Below, one piece after another: positions 42,215 to 48,608 of a DNA stretch of 48,608 nt; the stretch's first letter is position 1; each line of letters begins with the position of its first letter. The notes beneath the pieces are model-generated. The model saw nothing but the letters and a program-made list of their open reading frames with translations, had not been told where the DNA came from and searched no databases. Position numbers and translations under genes: made by a program. The DNA comes from WJMT01 sp964599635 (GTDB lineage Bacteria > Acidobacteriota > Aminicenantia > Aminicenantales > Aminicenantaceae). The stretch spans positions 1 through 48,608 of the forward strand of contig CAZRGM010000053.1 in the NCBI GenBank assembly GCA_964599635.1, read 5' to 3'.

Positions 42215-42757
42215 TTATTCCTCACTAAAAGGCATCCCTAATTTTTTTAATAAAAGATAAGCCTGTCTGTCATTCTCAGCAGTCGTGACTAACGTTATAT
42301 TCATACCTCGTGTCTTATCCACCTTTGTATAATCTATTTCAGGAAAAACCAACTGATCCCTAATAGCTAAAGTATAGTTTCCCCTTCCATCAAACGACCG
42401 AGCTGAAATACCTCTAAAATCCCTGACTCTTGGGAGCACAATATTCACAAATCGATCAATGAACTCATACATCCTGTCTCTCCGTAAAGTCACATAGCAA
42501 GCAATTGGCTTTCCTTTTCTTAGTTTAAAGGTTGATATCGATTTTTTAGCCCTCCCTACAGCAGGCCACTGTCCCGTAATTAAACTCAATTCCTCCTGGG
42601 CTTTGTCTAAAATTTTGATATTCTGCAGAGCCTCTCCGACCCCCATATTTATGACTACTTTTTCAACTCTTGGTACAGCCATAGGATTTTTTATGGAAAA
42701 TTCCTTCATCAACTCGGGTAGTATCTCTTTTTTAAATTTTTCTTTTAATCTGCTCAT
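42215..42757 (-). CDS. rplE: 50S ribosomal protein L5
   Basis: The 180-residue L5 shows PRVEKVVINMGVGEA, GQWPAVGRAKKSISTFKLRK and FDGRGNYTLAIRDQLVFPEI. I choose the ATG at 42757, preceded by GAGGT; an ATG at 42769 that overlaps the rplX stop (ATGA) would add four residues. Confidence 0.95.
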   Translation of the reverse strand: MSRLKEKFKKEILPELMKEFSIKNPMAVPRVEKVVINMGVGEALQNIKILDKAQEELSLITGQWPAVGRAKKSISTFKLRKGKPIACYVTLRRDRMYEFIDRFVNIVLPRVRDFRGISARSFDGRGNYTLAIRDQLVFPEIDYTKVDKTRGMNITLVTTAENDRQAYLLLKKLGMPFSEE

Positions 42758-42765
42758 ATTTGACC

Positions 42766-43101
42766 TCATTCTGATTTTTCAATAGTCATGTCACACTTAC
42801 TGCACACTCTAACCTTGGAACCGTCCTCCAGCTTTTTAGATCTAACTCTCACTCCTTGTCCACATTCCTGACAGTAAATCATAACATTAGAAATATGGAT
42901 AGGAGCTTCTTTTTCCATAATTCCCCCTTGAATATTTTTACTTTGATCCTGTCTAATAAACTCTTTTGCAAAATTCAATTTCTCCACGATGACGCTTCTT
43001 TTTTCAGGAAGAACCTTTAACACTTTCCCTGTCTTCCCTTTTTCTTTCCCTGCTATAACAATAACTATATCGTTTTTTCTTATTTTTAGATTATTCATCA
43101 T
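42766..43101 (-). CDS. rplX: 50S ribosomal protein L24
   Basis: The 111-residue protein has the KOW motif (KNDIVIVIAGKEKGKTGKVL) and then GGIMEKEAPIHISNVM. A C-terminal extension carries CQECG and CSKCD, two CxxC pairs that could hold a zinc, as in many bacterial L24. The start overlaps the rplN stop. Confidence 0.95.
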   Translation of the reverse strand: MMNNLKIRKNDIVIVIAGKEKGKTGKVLKVLPEKRSVIVEKLNFAKEFIRQDQSKNIQGGIMEKEAPIHISNVMIYCQECGQGVRVRSKKLEDGSKVRVCSKCDMTIEKSE

Positions 43102-43466
43102 ACAACCTCTGGGGCCAAAGAAATAATTTTCATAAATTCCTTTTCTCTAAGCTCTCTGGCTACAGGACCAAAAACACGCGTTCCAACCGGCTCCTTTTGT
43201 GGATTTATAATGACCGCTGCATTATCGTCAAAACGAATGTAAGAACCGTCTTTCCTCCTTATTTCCTTTTTTGCCCTGACTATCACAGCCCTGACAACTT
43301 TTCCTTTAGGAATCTCGCTCTCGGGTTGAGCTTCCTTTACTGAGGCAGAAATTATGTCTCCCACCGTAGCGTTCTTTCCAACCCCACCTCCCAGCGGAGT
43401 AATGCATAATATCTTTCTAACACCCGAATTGTCAGCAACAGTGAGTCTTGTCTCTTGGCGAATCAT
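43098..43466 (-). CDS. rplN: 50S ribosomal protein L14
   Basis: A 122-residue L14: MIRQETRLTVADNSGVRKI, GKVVRAVIVRAKKEIRRKDG and GTRVFGPVARELREKEFMKI. It overlaps rpsQ by 4 nt. Confidence 0.97.
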   Translation of the reverse strand: MIRQETRLTVADNSGVRKILCITPLGGGVGKNATVGDIISASVKEAQPESEIPKGKVVRAVIVRAKKEIRRKDGSYIRFDDNAAVIINPQKEPVGTRVFGPVARELREKEFMKIISLAPEVV

Positions 43467-43765
43467 TTTTTATCATCCCTATCTTCATTTTGCTCAGTCT
43501 TATCAACCGGAGCTAAATCAATGATTTCCTCAACTCTCCACCTTTTTATCTTACTTATAGGTCTCGTTTCCACAATTCTTACCACATCTCCTATTTTACA
43601 TTTTTCATATTCGTCATGAGTAAAATAGACTTTCCTCTTCTTGATCACTTTTTTATATAACGGATGTCTTATCTGTCGCTCGACCATAACCTTAATCGTC
43701 TTTTTCATTTCATTCCCAACAACAACACCGGTTTTCTCTTTTTTTCTGCCTTTGATATCGTTCAT
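43463..43765 (-). CDS. rpsQ: 30S ribosomal protein S17
   Basis: The 100-residue S17 has the KEKTGVVVGNEMKKTIKVMV core and the ETRPISKIKRWRVEEII end, followed by an acidic tail. The ATG at 43765 lies one base after the rpmC stop and has GGAGAGGA upstream. A TTG at 43795 inside rpmC is rejected as the start. Confidence 0.95.
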   Translation of the reverse strand: MNDIKGRKKEKTGVVVGNEMKKTIKVMVERQIRHPLYKKVIKKRKVYFTHDEYEKCKIGDVVRIVETRPISKIKRWRVEEIIDLAPVDKTEQNEDRDDKK

Positions 43766-43766
43766 T

Positions 43767-43964
43767 CTATTCCTCTCCTCTTCTCTTTTCTGCAAGGATT
43801 GTTTTGACTCTGGCTAGATCTTTTTTTACATTTTGGACCTTCTTAACATCCTCAAGCTGTCCAATGGACTGCTGAAATCTTAACTTAAAAAGCTGATCTT
43901 CTAATTCACTCTCTTTGTTTTCAATCTCTTGAATAGACATTTCTCTAATTTCTAGCGCTTTCAT
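43767..43964 (-). CDS. rpmC: 50S ribosomal protein L29
   Basis: A 65-residue two-helix protein with LEDQLFKLRFQQSIGQLED and VKKDLARVKTILAEKR, the L29 pattern. The ATG overlaps the rplP stop (ATGA). Confidence 0.95.
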   Translation of the reverse strand: MKALEIREMSIQEIENKESELEDQLFKLRFQQSIGQLEDVKKVQNVKKDLARVKTILAEKRRGEE

Positions 43965-44383
43965 CTTAGTTCCTTATTATCGCGAGATACAAATCTAGTT
44001 TTCATGGGAAGTTTATGATCAGCTCTCCTCATAGCCTCTCTTGCGGTCATCTCTTCAACTCCACCTAATTCATAGATCATACGTCCAGGCTTAATCACAT
44101 CCACCCAAAATTCCGGATCTCCTTTTCCTTTTCCCATCCTCACTTCTGTTGGCTTTTTCGTTACGGGCTTCCAGGGAAAAACTCGAATCCAAAGTTTGCC
44201 TTTCCTTTTGAGATAACGCCCTATCGCTATTCGTCCTGCCTCAATCTGCCTTGAATTAAGCCAGCAGGGTTCCAAAGCCTGAAGCCCAAACTGTCCAAAT
44301 GACAAACTTCCTCCCCGGATGGCTTTACCCCTCATTCTTCCTCTTTGCTGTTTGCGGTGCTTAACCTTACTTGGCATTAACAT
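43961..44383 (-). CDS. rplP: 50S ribosomal protein L16
   Basis: The 140-residue L16 starts MLMPSKVKHRKQQRG and has SFGQFGLQALEPCWLNSRQI and PTEVRMGKGKGDPEFWV. GAGGAG lies 8-9 nt before the first ATG (44383), favouring it over the ATG two codons later. Confidence 0.96.
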   Translation of the reverse strand: MLMPSKVKHRKQQRGRMRGKAIRGGSLSFGQFGLQALEPCWLNSRQIEAGRIAIGRYLKRKGKLWIRVFPWKPVTKKPTEVRMGKGKGDPEFWVDVIKPGRMIYELGGVEEMTAREAMRRADHKLPMKTRFVSRDNKELR

Positions 44384-44385
44384 GA

Positions 44386-45054
44386 TTAAATCTCCTCAAT
44401 CTCATCGGTCCGGGATGTCATTTTTTCTTTTTCCTTATCTGAATTATATATCCATACCTTAATGCCTATATTTCCATAGTTCGTATGCGCTTCAGTAAAA
44501 CCATAATCGATATCTGCTTTTAAAGTCTGAAGCTTCAACTGCCCCTTTAAATACCATTCAGAGCGAGCAATTTCCACTCCTCCCAGTCTTCCGGAACACA
44601 TGACCTTTATGCCTTTGGCTCCCATCTTCAACGCCATATTAACGGCTCTGCGCATGGCTTTGCGGTAGGCAATCCTTTTTTCAAGCTGAAGAGCAATCCC
44701 TTGGGCCACTAAAATCGCATTCAACTCAGGTTTATCTACTTCCCTTATGTCTATGTATACCTCTTTTTCTGTAATTTCCTGAAGATAATTCTTTAGATTC
44801 TCTATTTCCCTACCCCCTCTTCCTATAATAATTCCAGGGCGGGCCGTATAAACGATGACTCTAATTTTAGGGCCAATTCTTTCTATATTAACCTCAGATA
44901 TTCCGGCATGATTATACTGATCTTTCACGATCTTTTTCATCTCCAAATCTTGATGCATAAAACGTTTGTATTCCTTTCCTGTTGAAAACCATTTAGAGCT
45001 CCAGTCTTTATTGTATCCCAACCGAAAACCATAAGGATGTGTTTTTTGGCCCAC
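44386..45054 (-). CDS. rpsC: 30S ribosomal protein S3
   Basis: The 222-residue S3 starts with GTG at 45054 (VGQKTHPYGFRLGYNKDW), two bases after the rplV stop and behind AAGGA. A longer frame to 45156 would run back through rplV and is rejected. The KH domain (TARPGIIIGRGGREIENLK) and the C-terminal MGAKGIKVMCSGRLGGVEIA segment are present. Confidence 0.95.
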   Translation of the reverse strand: MGQKTHPYGFRLGYNKDWSSKWFSTGKEYKRFMHQDLEMKKIVKDQYNHAGISEVNIERIGPKIRVIVYTARPGIIIGRGGREIENLKNYLQEITEKEVYIDIREVDKPELNAILVAQGIALQLEKRIAYRKAMRRAVNMALKMGAKGIKVMCSGRLGGVEIARSEWYLKGQLKLQTLKADIDYGFTEAHTNYGNIGIKVWIYNSDKEKEKMTSRTDEIEEI

Positions 45055-45056
45055 TT

Positions 45057-45419
45057 TTATCTTCCTTTCTTTTCTTCCAAAAAGATATATATATGACTTG
45101 TCCTTTTGAGAATCCTCACGGCCCTTCCCATTGCCGCGGCTCTGAAGCGCTTCCATGTAGGACCCTCATTGACAAATATTTCCTCAATATAAAGATTATC
45201 TACATCTACTTCAGGACTTTTCTGCTGAGCATTGGCAATAGCTGAACGCAGCAGCTTCTCGAGGATTGAACTGATTTTTTTCTTACTCGAATATTTAAGT
45301 ATAGTCAGGGCCTCTCCGACATATCTATCTCTTATAAGATCTGCAACCAAGCGACTCTTTCTTGGAGAAATCCTAACATGCTTAGCAATGGCTTTAGAAA
45401 CGATATCTTGTTCTTTCAT
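45057..45419 (-). CDS. rplV: 50S ribosomal protein L22
   Basis: A 120-residue L22: AKHVRISPRKSRLVADLIR, LLRSAIANAQQKSPEVDVD and the long hairpin PTWKRFRAAAMGRAVRILKR, whose tip lines the exit tunnel (macrolide-relevant region). Confidence 0.97.
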   Translation of the reverse strand: MKEQDIVSKAIAKHVRISPRKSRLVADLIRDRYVGEALTILKYSSKKKISSILEKLLRSAIANAQQKSPEVDVDNLYIEEIFVNEGPTWKRFRAAAMGRAVRILKRTSHIYIFLEEKKGR

Positions 45420-45420
45420 T

Positions 45421-45711
45421 TTATTTCTTTATCTTTATAGCTCGTGCTGCTCTGGATGTATGCCCTTTGAATGTTCTGGTGGGAGAAAATTCTCCTAATT
45501 TATGCCCCACCATATTTTCTGTAATGAATACAGGAATAAACTTCTTTCCGTTATGAACACCAAGGGTCATTCCAACCATTTCAGGAATCACGGTTGAACG
45601 TCTTGAATATGTTTTGATAACCTTTTTCTTGTCCTTTGCAGATTCAATAGACTCAATTTTTTTTAAAAGTGAGTCATCAACAAAAGGACCCTTTTTTAAC
45701 GATCTGGCCAT
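45421..45711 (-). CDS. rpsS: 30S ribosomal protein S19
   Basis: The 96-residue S19 begins MARSLKKGPFVDDSLLKKI and has STVIPEMVGMTLGVHNGKKF and GHKLGEFSPTRTFKGH. One base separates its stop from the L22 start. Confidence 0.97.
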   Translation of the reverse strand: MARSLKKGPFVDDSLLKKIESIESAKDKKKVIKTYSRRSTVIPEMVGMTLGVHNGKKFIPVFITENMVGHKLGEFSPTRTFKGHTSRAARAIKIKK

Positions 45712-45713
45712 AA

Positions 45714-46541
45714 CTATCGACTCCTTCTCCGAACAATAAACTTTTGAGTTCTTTTGTTTCGCCGGGTTCTGTATCCCTTGGTTGGTTTCCCAGTCGGTGA
45801 AACAGGATTCCGACCTCCTTTGGTCTTTCCTTCCCCTCCACCATGCGGATGGTCTATGGGATTCATAGCCGAACCCCTTACATGAGGCCGCCTTCCCAGA
45901 TTTCTCGTCCTCCCGGCTTTCCCAATGGATATATTTTGATGATCAGGATTACTGATTTCTCCAATAGTCGCCCTGCAGTCTAAATGAATCTTTCTAATTT
46001 CAGAAGAGGGAAGTCTAACTTGGGCATACTGCCCTTCTTTGGCCAATATCTGAGCCCTAGTTCCCGCTGATTTCGCTATTTGTCCTCCTTTTCCTTTTCG
46101 CATTTCCACATTATGTATGATCATACCCAATGGTATATTTCTAAGGGGCATCGCATTTCCAGGAATAATATCCACCTGCTTATCATCAGAAATCACGGTT
46201 TGCCCCTTCTTTAGACCCCGAGGAGAAAGAATATACCTCCTCTCCCCATCTCTGTATCTAATCAATGAAATAAAAGCAGATCTGTTGGGATCATATTCTA
46301 TAGTTTCGACAACACCCGGCACACCTTTTTTATCTCTCTTGAAATCTATGATTCGGTATGTCCTTTTATTCCCGCCTCCCCGATGCCGCACAGAAATACG
46401 GCCTTTTGAATTTCTTCCTCCCTTCTTCTTAAGCGGTTCCAGCAAAGGCTTGTAAGGCTTATCTCCAGTTAAATCATCATAGACAACGGCTGTCCTGTGA
46501 CGAAGCCCAGCTGAAGTTGGTCTGTATGTTTTTAATGCCAT
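45714..46541 (-). CDS. rplB: 50S ribosomal protein L2
   Basis: The 275-residue L2 starts MALKTYRPTSAGLRHRT at 46541, one base after the rplW stop with GAGGCGG upstream; a TTG at 46556 is rejected. The peptidyl-transferase-proximal segment RGSAMNPIDHPHGGGEGKT contains the conserved HPHGGG. Confidence 0.97.
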   Translation of the reverse strand: MALKTYRPTSAGLRHRTAVVYDDLTGDKPYKPLLEPLKKKGGRNSKGRISVRHRGGGNKRTYRIIDFKRDKKGVPGVVETIEYDPNRSAFISLIRYRDGERRYILSPRGLKKGQTVISDDKQVDIIPGNAMPLRNIPLGMIIHNVEMRKGKGGQIAKSAGTRAQILAKEGQYAQVRLPSSEIRKIHLDCRATIGEISNPDHQNISIGKAGRTRNLGRRPHVRGSAMNPIDHPHGGGEGKTKGGRNPVSPTGKPTKGYRTRRNKRTQKFIVRRRSR

Positions 46542-46542
46542 T

Positions 46543-46842
46543 TTATACCGCCTCAAAATACTCGATCATTTTTTCGCCCTGTTTTAATTTTACATAAGCT
46601 TTCTTCCAGTTTTTTGTCCTTCCTGTATTTTTCCCAACTCTTTTAGTCTTTCCCTTCTTCTTCACGATTCGGACACTCTCCACCTTGACATTAAATAATT
46701 TTTCCACAGCTTCTTTAATTTCAATCTTATTCGCTCCTGAATTCACTTCAAAACAGACATCTCTATTCTTATCTTTTAACCATGTGCTCTTCTCTGTTAT
46801 AACAGGTTTTATCAATACCTTGTAAGGATTATGGACACTCAC
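46543..46842 (-). CDS. rplW: 50S ribosomal protein L23
   Basis: A 99-residue L23 (VLIKPVITEKSTWLKDKN, then EIKEAVEKLFNVKVESVR). The start is GTG at 46842, overlapping the rplD stop (GTGA), with GGAGAAG upstream. L23 is the docking site of SRP and trigger factor at the tunnel exit. Confidence 0.96.
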   Translation of the reverse strand: MSVHNPYKVLIKPVITEKSTWLKDKNRDVCFEVNSGANKIEIKEAVEKLFNVKVESVRIVKKKGKTKRVGKNTGRTKNWKKAYVKLKQGEKMIEYFEAV

Positions 46843-47459
46843 TTTAGCTTCTCCATTAACAAATCAAATGATTTTTGAGAAAAAACAAGACCGCTATAAT
46901 TTAAAATATCATATACGTTAATCTGATTATAATCAACAACCTTTACTTTTGGAATATTTCTCATTGATAACACCAAATTCTTATTTTTATAAGAATCCAC
47001 TACCAAAGCAGAATCTAATCCTATTTTTTTTAAAAATTCCACTCCTTGTTTGGTTTTCGATTCATTGAAATCCAAATGATCAATGACTCTAATCTGTTTT
47101 TCTTTATATTTCTGGGAAAGAACAGATTTAATGGCATTGATTTTTGATTTTTTTGGTAATTTATAATAATAACTTCGAGGTTTTGGCCCAAAGGTAATCC
47201 CACCTTTCCTCCATAGAGGGGATCGATTACTTCCCACTCGTGCTCTCCCTGTTCCTTTCTGCCTCCACGGCTTTTTACCTCCTCCTCTCGCTTCTTTCCT
47301 TGTTTTTGTAGATGCCGTTCCTTTCCTTTGATTTGCTCGGTAGTTGACAACAGCTTCATACAACAGATGTTCATGTGCAGAATAAGAAAGAACCTCATCC
47401 GGGACACTTATGTCTTTCAATTCCTTCCCACTCTGATCAATTATTTTTACTTTTGGCAT
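46839..47459 (-). CDS. rplD: 50S ribosomal protein L4
   Basis: The 206-residue L4 has the tunnel loop KEARGGGKKPWRQKGTGRAR and GITFGPKPRSYYYKLPKK. L4 is the classical autogenous regulator of the S10 operon; the leader it would act on here would lie upstream of rpsJ. Confidence 0.96.
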   Translation of the reverse strand: MPKVKIIDQSGKELKDISVPDEVLSYSAHEHLLYEAVVNYRANQRKGTASTKTRKEARGGGKKPWRQKGTGRARVGSNRSPLWRKGGITFGPKPRSYYYKLPKKSKINAIKSVLSQKYKEKQIRVIDHLDFNESKTKQGVEFLKKIGLDSALVVDSYKNKNLVLSMRNIPKVKVVDYNQINVYDILNYSGLVFSQKSFDLLMEKLK

Positions 47460-47462
47460 TTT

Positions 47463-48131
47463 TTACTCTTTTCCCTCTTTTTGGGGGAGTCTGTCTGAAA
47501 ATCTCACTTTCTTTACATAAACATAGCCCCCACTCGCACCCGGTACATTTCCTTTAACAACCAATAAGTTATGATCTTTCTCTGCCTGGAGAACAGTGAG
47601 ATTTTTGATCGTTGTCCGACTGTCCCCAAAATGGCCAGGCATCTTTTTCCCTTTCAAAACTCGGGAAGGATCAGCGGAACTCCCGATAGATCCTGAACGC
47701 CGATGAAACATCGAACCGTGAGTATCCTTTCCTCCATGGAAACCCCATCTTTTCACAACACCTGTAAATCCTTTTCCCTTGCTTATTCCAACCACATCTA
47801 CTTTTTCACCAGGCTCAAATATATCAACAAAAAATTGATCTCCAGCTTTGACTTCGCTTTCTTTTGAATACTTAAACTCCTTCAATATTTTGGTGGGAGG
47901 GACATCTGCTTTTTTAAAATGTCCTGTGGATGGTTTTATCATCTTTTTGGACGCATGTTTTTCATAAAATCCAAGCTGGACTGCATCATAACCGTCTCTT
48001 TCGGCAATCTTTTTTTGTATGACAGTACAGGGTCCTGCTAAAATAATAGTGGCTGGCACAGCATTTCCTTCTTTATCATAGGTTTGCGTCATTCCAACTT
48101 TTTTACCTATCAATCCTTCAATCATGATCAT
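47463..48131 (-). CDS. rplC: 50S ribosomal protein L3
   Basis: The 222-residue L3 shows LIGKKVGMTQTYDKEGNAVP, GKGFTGVVKRWGFHGGKDTH and GSIGSSADPSRVLKGKKMPG. The ATG at 48131 overlaps the rpsJ stop (ATGA); an in-frame ATG lies two codons later. Confidence 0.97.
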   Translation of the reverse strand: MIMIEGLIGKKVGMTQTYDKEGNAVPATIILAGPCTVIQKKIAERDGYDAVQLGFYEKHASKKMIKPSTGHFKKADVPPTKILKEFKYSKESEVKAGDQFFVDIFEPGEKVDVVGISKGKGFTGVVKRWGFHGGKDTHGSMFHRRSGSIGSSADPSRVLKGKKMPGHFGDSRTTIKNLTVLQAEKDHNLLVVKGNVPGASGGYVYVKKVRFSDRLPQKEGKE

Positions 48132-48448
48132 TCGCCTTCCTCACTAAATGCTTGAATTTCTACATCTATTCCTGCTGGGAGGTCTAACTTTTGGAGCTCC
48201 TCAATGGTATCATTATTATAATTGTTTATATCGATTAATCTTTTATGAATTCTCATCTCAAAATGTTCTCGAGATCTTTTATCCACATGAGGAGAACGAA
48301 GAACACAAAATCTATGTATATTCGTTGGAAGGGGTATAGGACCTGAAATGTTAGCTCCGGTTCTCTTTGCTTTGATAACGATTTCTCTCACAGATTGATC
48401 AAGGAGCCGATTGTCAAATGCTTTAAGCCTTATCCTGATTTTATCCAT
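48128..48448 (-). CDS. rpsJ: 30S ribosomal protein S10
   Basis: The 106-residue S10 (NusE) begins DKIRIRLKAFDNRLLDQS and has GPIPLPTNIHRFCVLRSPHVDK in outline and the DLPAGIDVEIQ end. It also joins the Nus antitermination complex. AGGAA lies 8 nt upstream. The 70-nt gap to tuf suggests that str and S10 operons are joined. Confidence 0.97.
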   Translation of the reverse strand: MDKIRIRLKAFDNRLLDQSVREIVIKAKRTGANISGPIPLPTNIHRFCVLRSPHVDKRSREHFEMRIHKRLIDINNYNNDTIEELQKLDLPAGIDVEIQAFSEEGE

Positions 48449-48518
48449 TTTATTGTTCCTCGCTTTTCCTCATTCTATTTAGGCCTATTTTTCATGACAT
48501 GTCTCTATCACAGATAGA

Positions 48519-48608
48519 TCACTCGACGACTTCAGTAACCGTCCCTGCTCCCACAGTTCGGCTGCCCTCTCTTATAGCAAACCGCTGCCCTTTCTCCATG
48601 GCCACATT
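48519..48608 (-). CDS. tuf: Elongation factor Tu, C-terminal end only
   Basis: The last 29 codons read on the minus strand give MEKGQRFAIREGSRTVGAG then TVTEVVE and TGA (48519-48521). This is the conserved end of EF-Tu domain 3. The rest of the gene lies beyond the right edge. The position before rpsJ is the usual str-S10 junction. Confidence 0.93.
   Translation of the reverse strand, partial: NVAMEKGQRFAIREGSRTVGAGTVTEVVE

Noticed and set aside
45055..45156. N-terminal extension of rpsC inside rplV
   Set aside because: S3 proteins begin at the (M/V)GQK motif; the GTG at 45054 has a ribosome site and the extension is out-of-frame rplV sequence.
48504..48518. TCTATC-ACA-GATAGA hairpin just after tuf as a terminator
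   Set aside because: Only six weak pairs and no following U tract on the minus strand; tuf and rpsJ are more likely cotranscribed.

Overview
The window is 48.6 kb of a densely coded, AT-rich bacterial chromosome with no phage, plasmid or CRISPR content. Two signal-peptide outer-membrane beta-barrels and an MltD-type lipoprotein point to a diderm. An indolepyruvate:ferredoxin oxidoreductase next to an ADP-forming acyl-CoA synthetase, tryptophanase and a sulfide-dependent Thi4 point to a strictly anaerobic fermenter of amino acids or peptides. The gene mix resembles Candidatus Aminicenantes or neighbouring Acidobacteriota-like lineages; this assignment is an inference from gene content, not a phylogeny.

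Layout. 1-43: 5' part of tRNA-Arg(ACG). 151-3959: an outer-membrane barrel, a YprB-like RNase H-fold protein, YjbQ and a dGTPase-like HD protein. 4137-8660: operon iorA-iorB-ADP-forming acyl-CoA synthetase, with a divergent Rrf2 regulator and thiamine-binding protein (9003-9736). 9746-15311: mnmA, yebC, ruvC, ruvA, ruvB, queA. 15645-19395: a small orphan protein, tryptophanase, a PfkB kinase and MTA phosphorylase. 19689-24164: sirtuin, larC, folE and metG in overlapping or tight array. 24184-28479: tsaC, a second outer-membrane protein, thi4, a family 2 glycosyltransferase and a WHy-domain protein. 28673-33269: a CCA/poly(A)-polymerase-like protein, galE and mltD. 33276-48608: a continuous minus-strand tuf-S10-spc-alpha ribosomal cluster from the 3' end of tuf to rplQ, including secY, adk, map, infA, rpmJ and rpoA.

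Functional links. IorAB plus the ADP-forming synthetase form a complete route from aryl pyruvates to aryl acids, giving reduced ferredoxin and ATP. Tryptophanase offers a second fate for tryptophan. Thiamine recurs: IorA is TPP-dependent, and a thiamine-binding protein, YjbQ and Thi4 are all present.

The least expected content is in the gaps between genes. A MITE-like element of about 189 bp with 17-bp terminal inverted repeats occurs twice, once in each orientation (15309-15497, 31102-31290). The two copies share an identical 31-nt core, their inner stems differ yet still pair, and in both cases the first three bases of the element are the stop codon of the gene upstream (queA and galE). A second repeat family, with a GCCATTTTTTT core and a GAATA(G/A)TTTAGG-like end, occurs upstream of four genes and in one place appears to supply a -35 box. 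Protein oddities are an IorA without its ferredoxin domain, a CCA-type nucleotidyltransferase with Met in place of the first catalytic Asp, and a YxxR-type sirtuin with three zinc-site cysteines.
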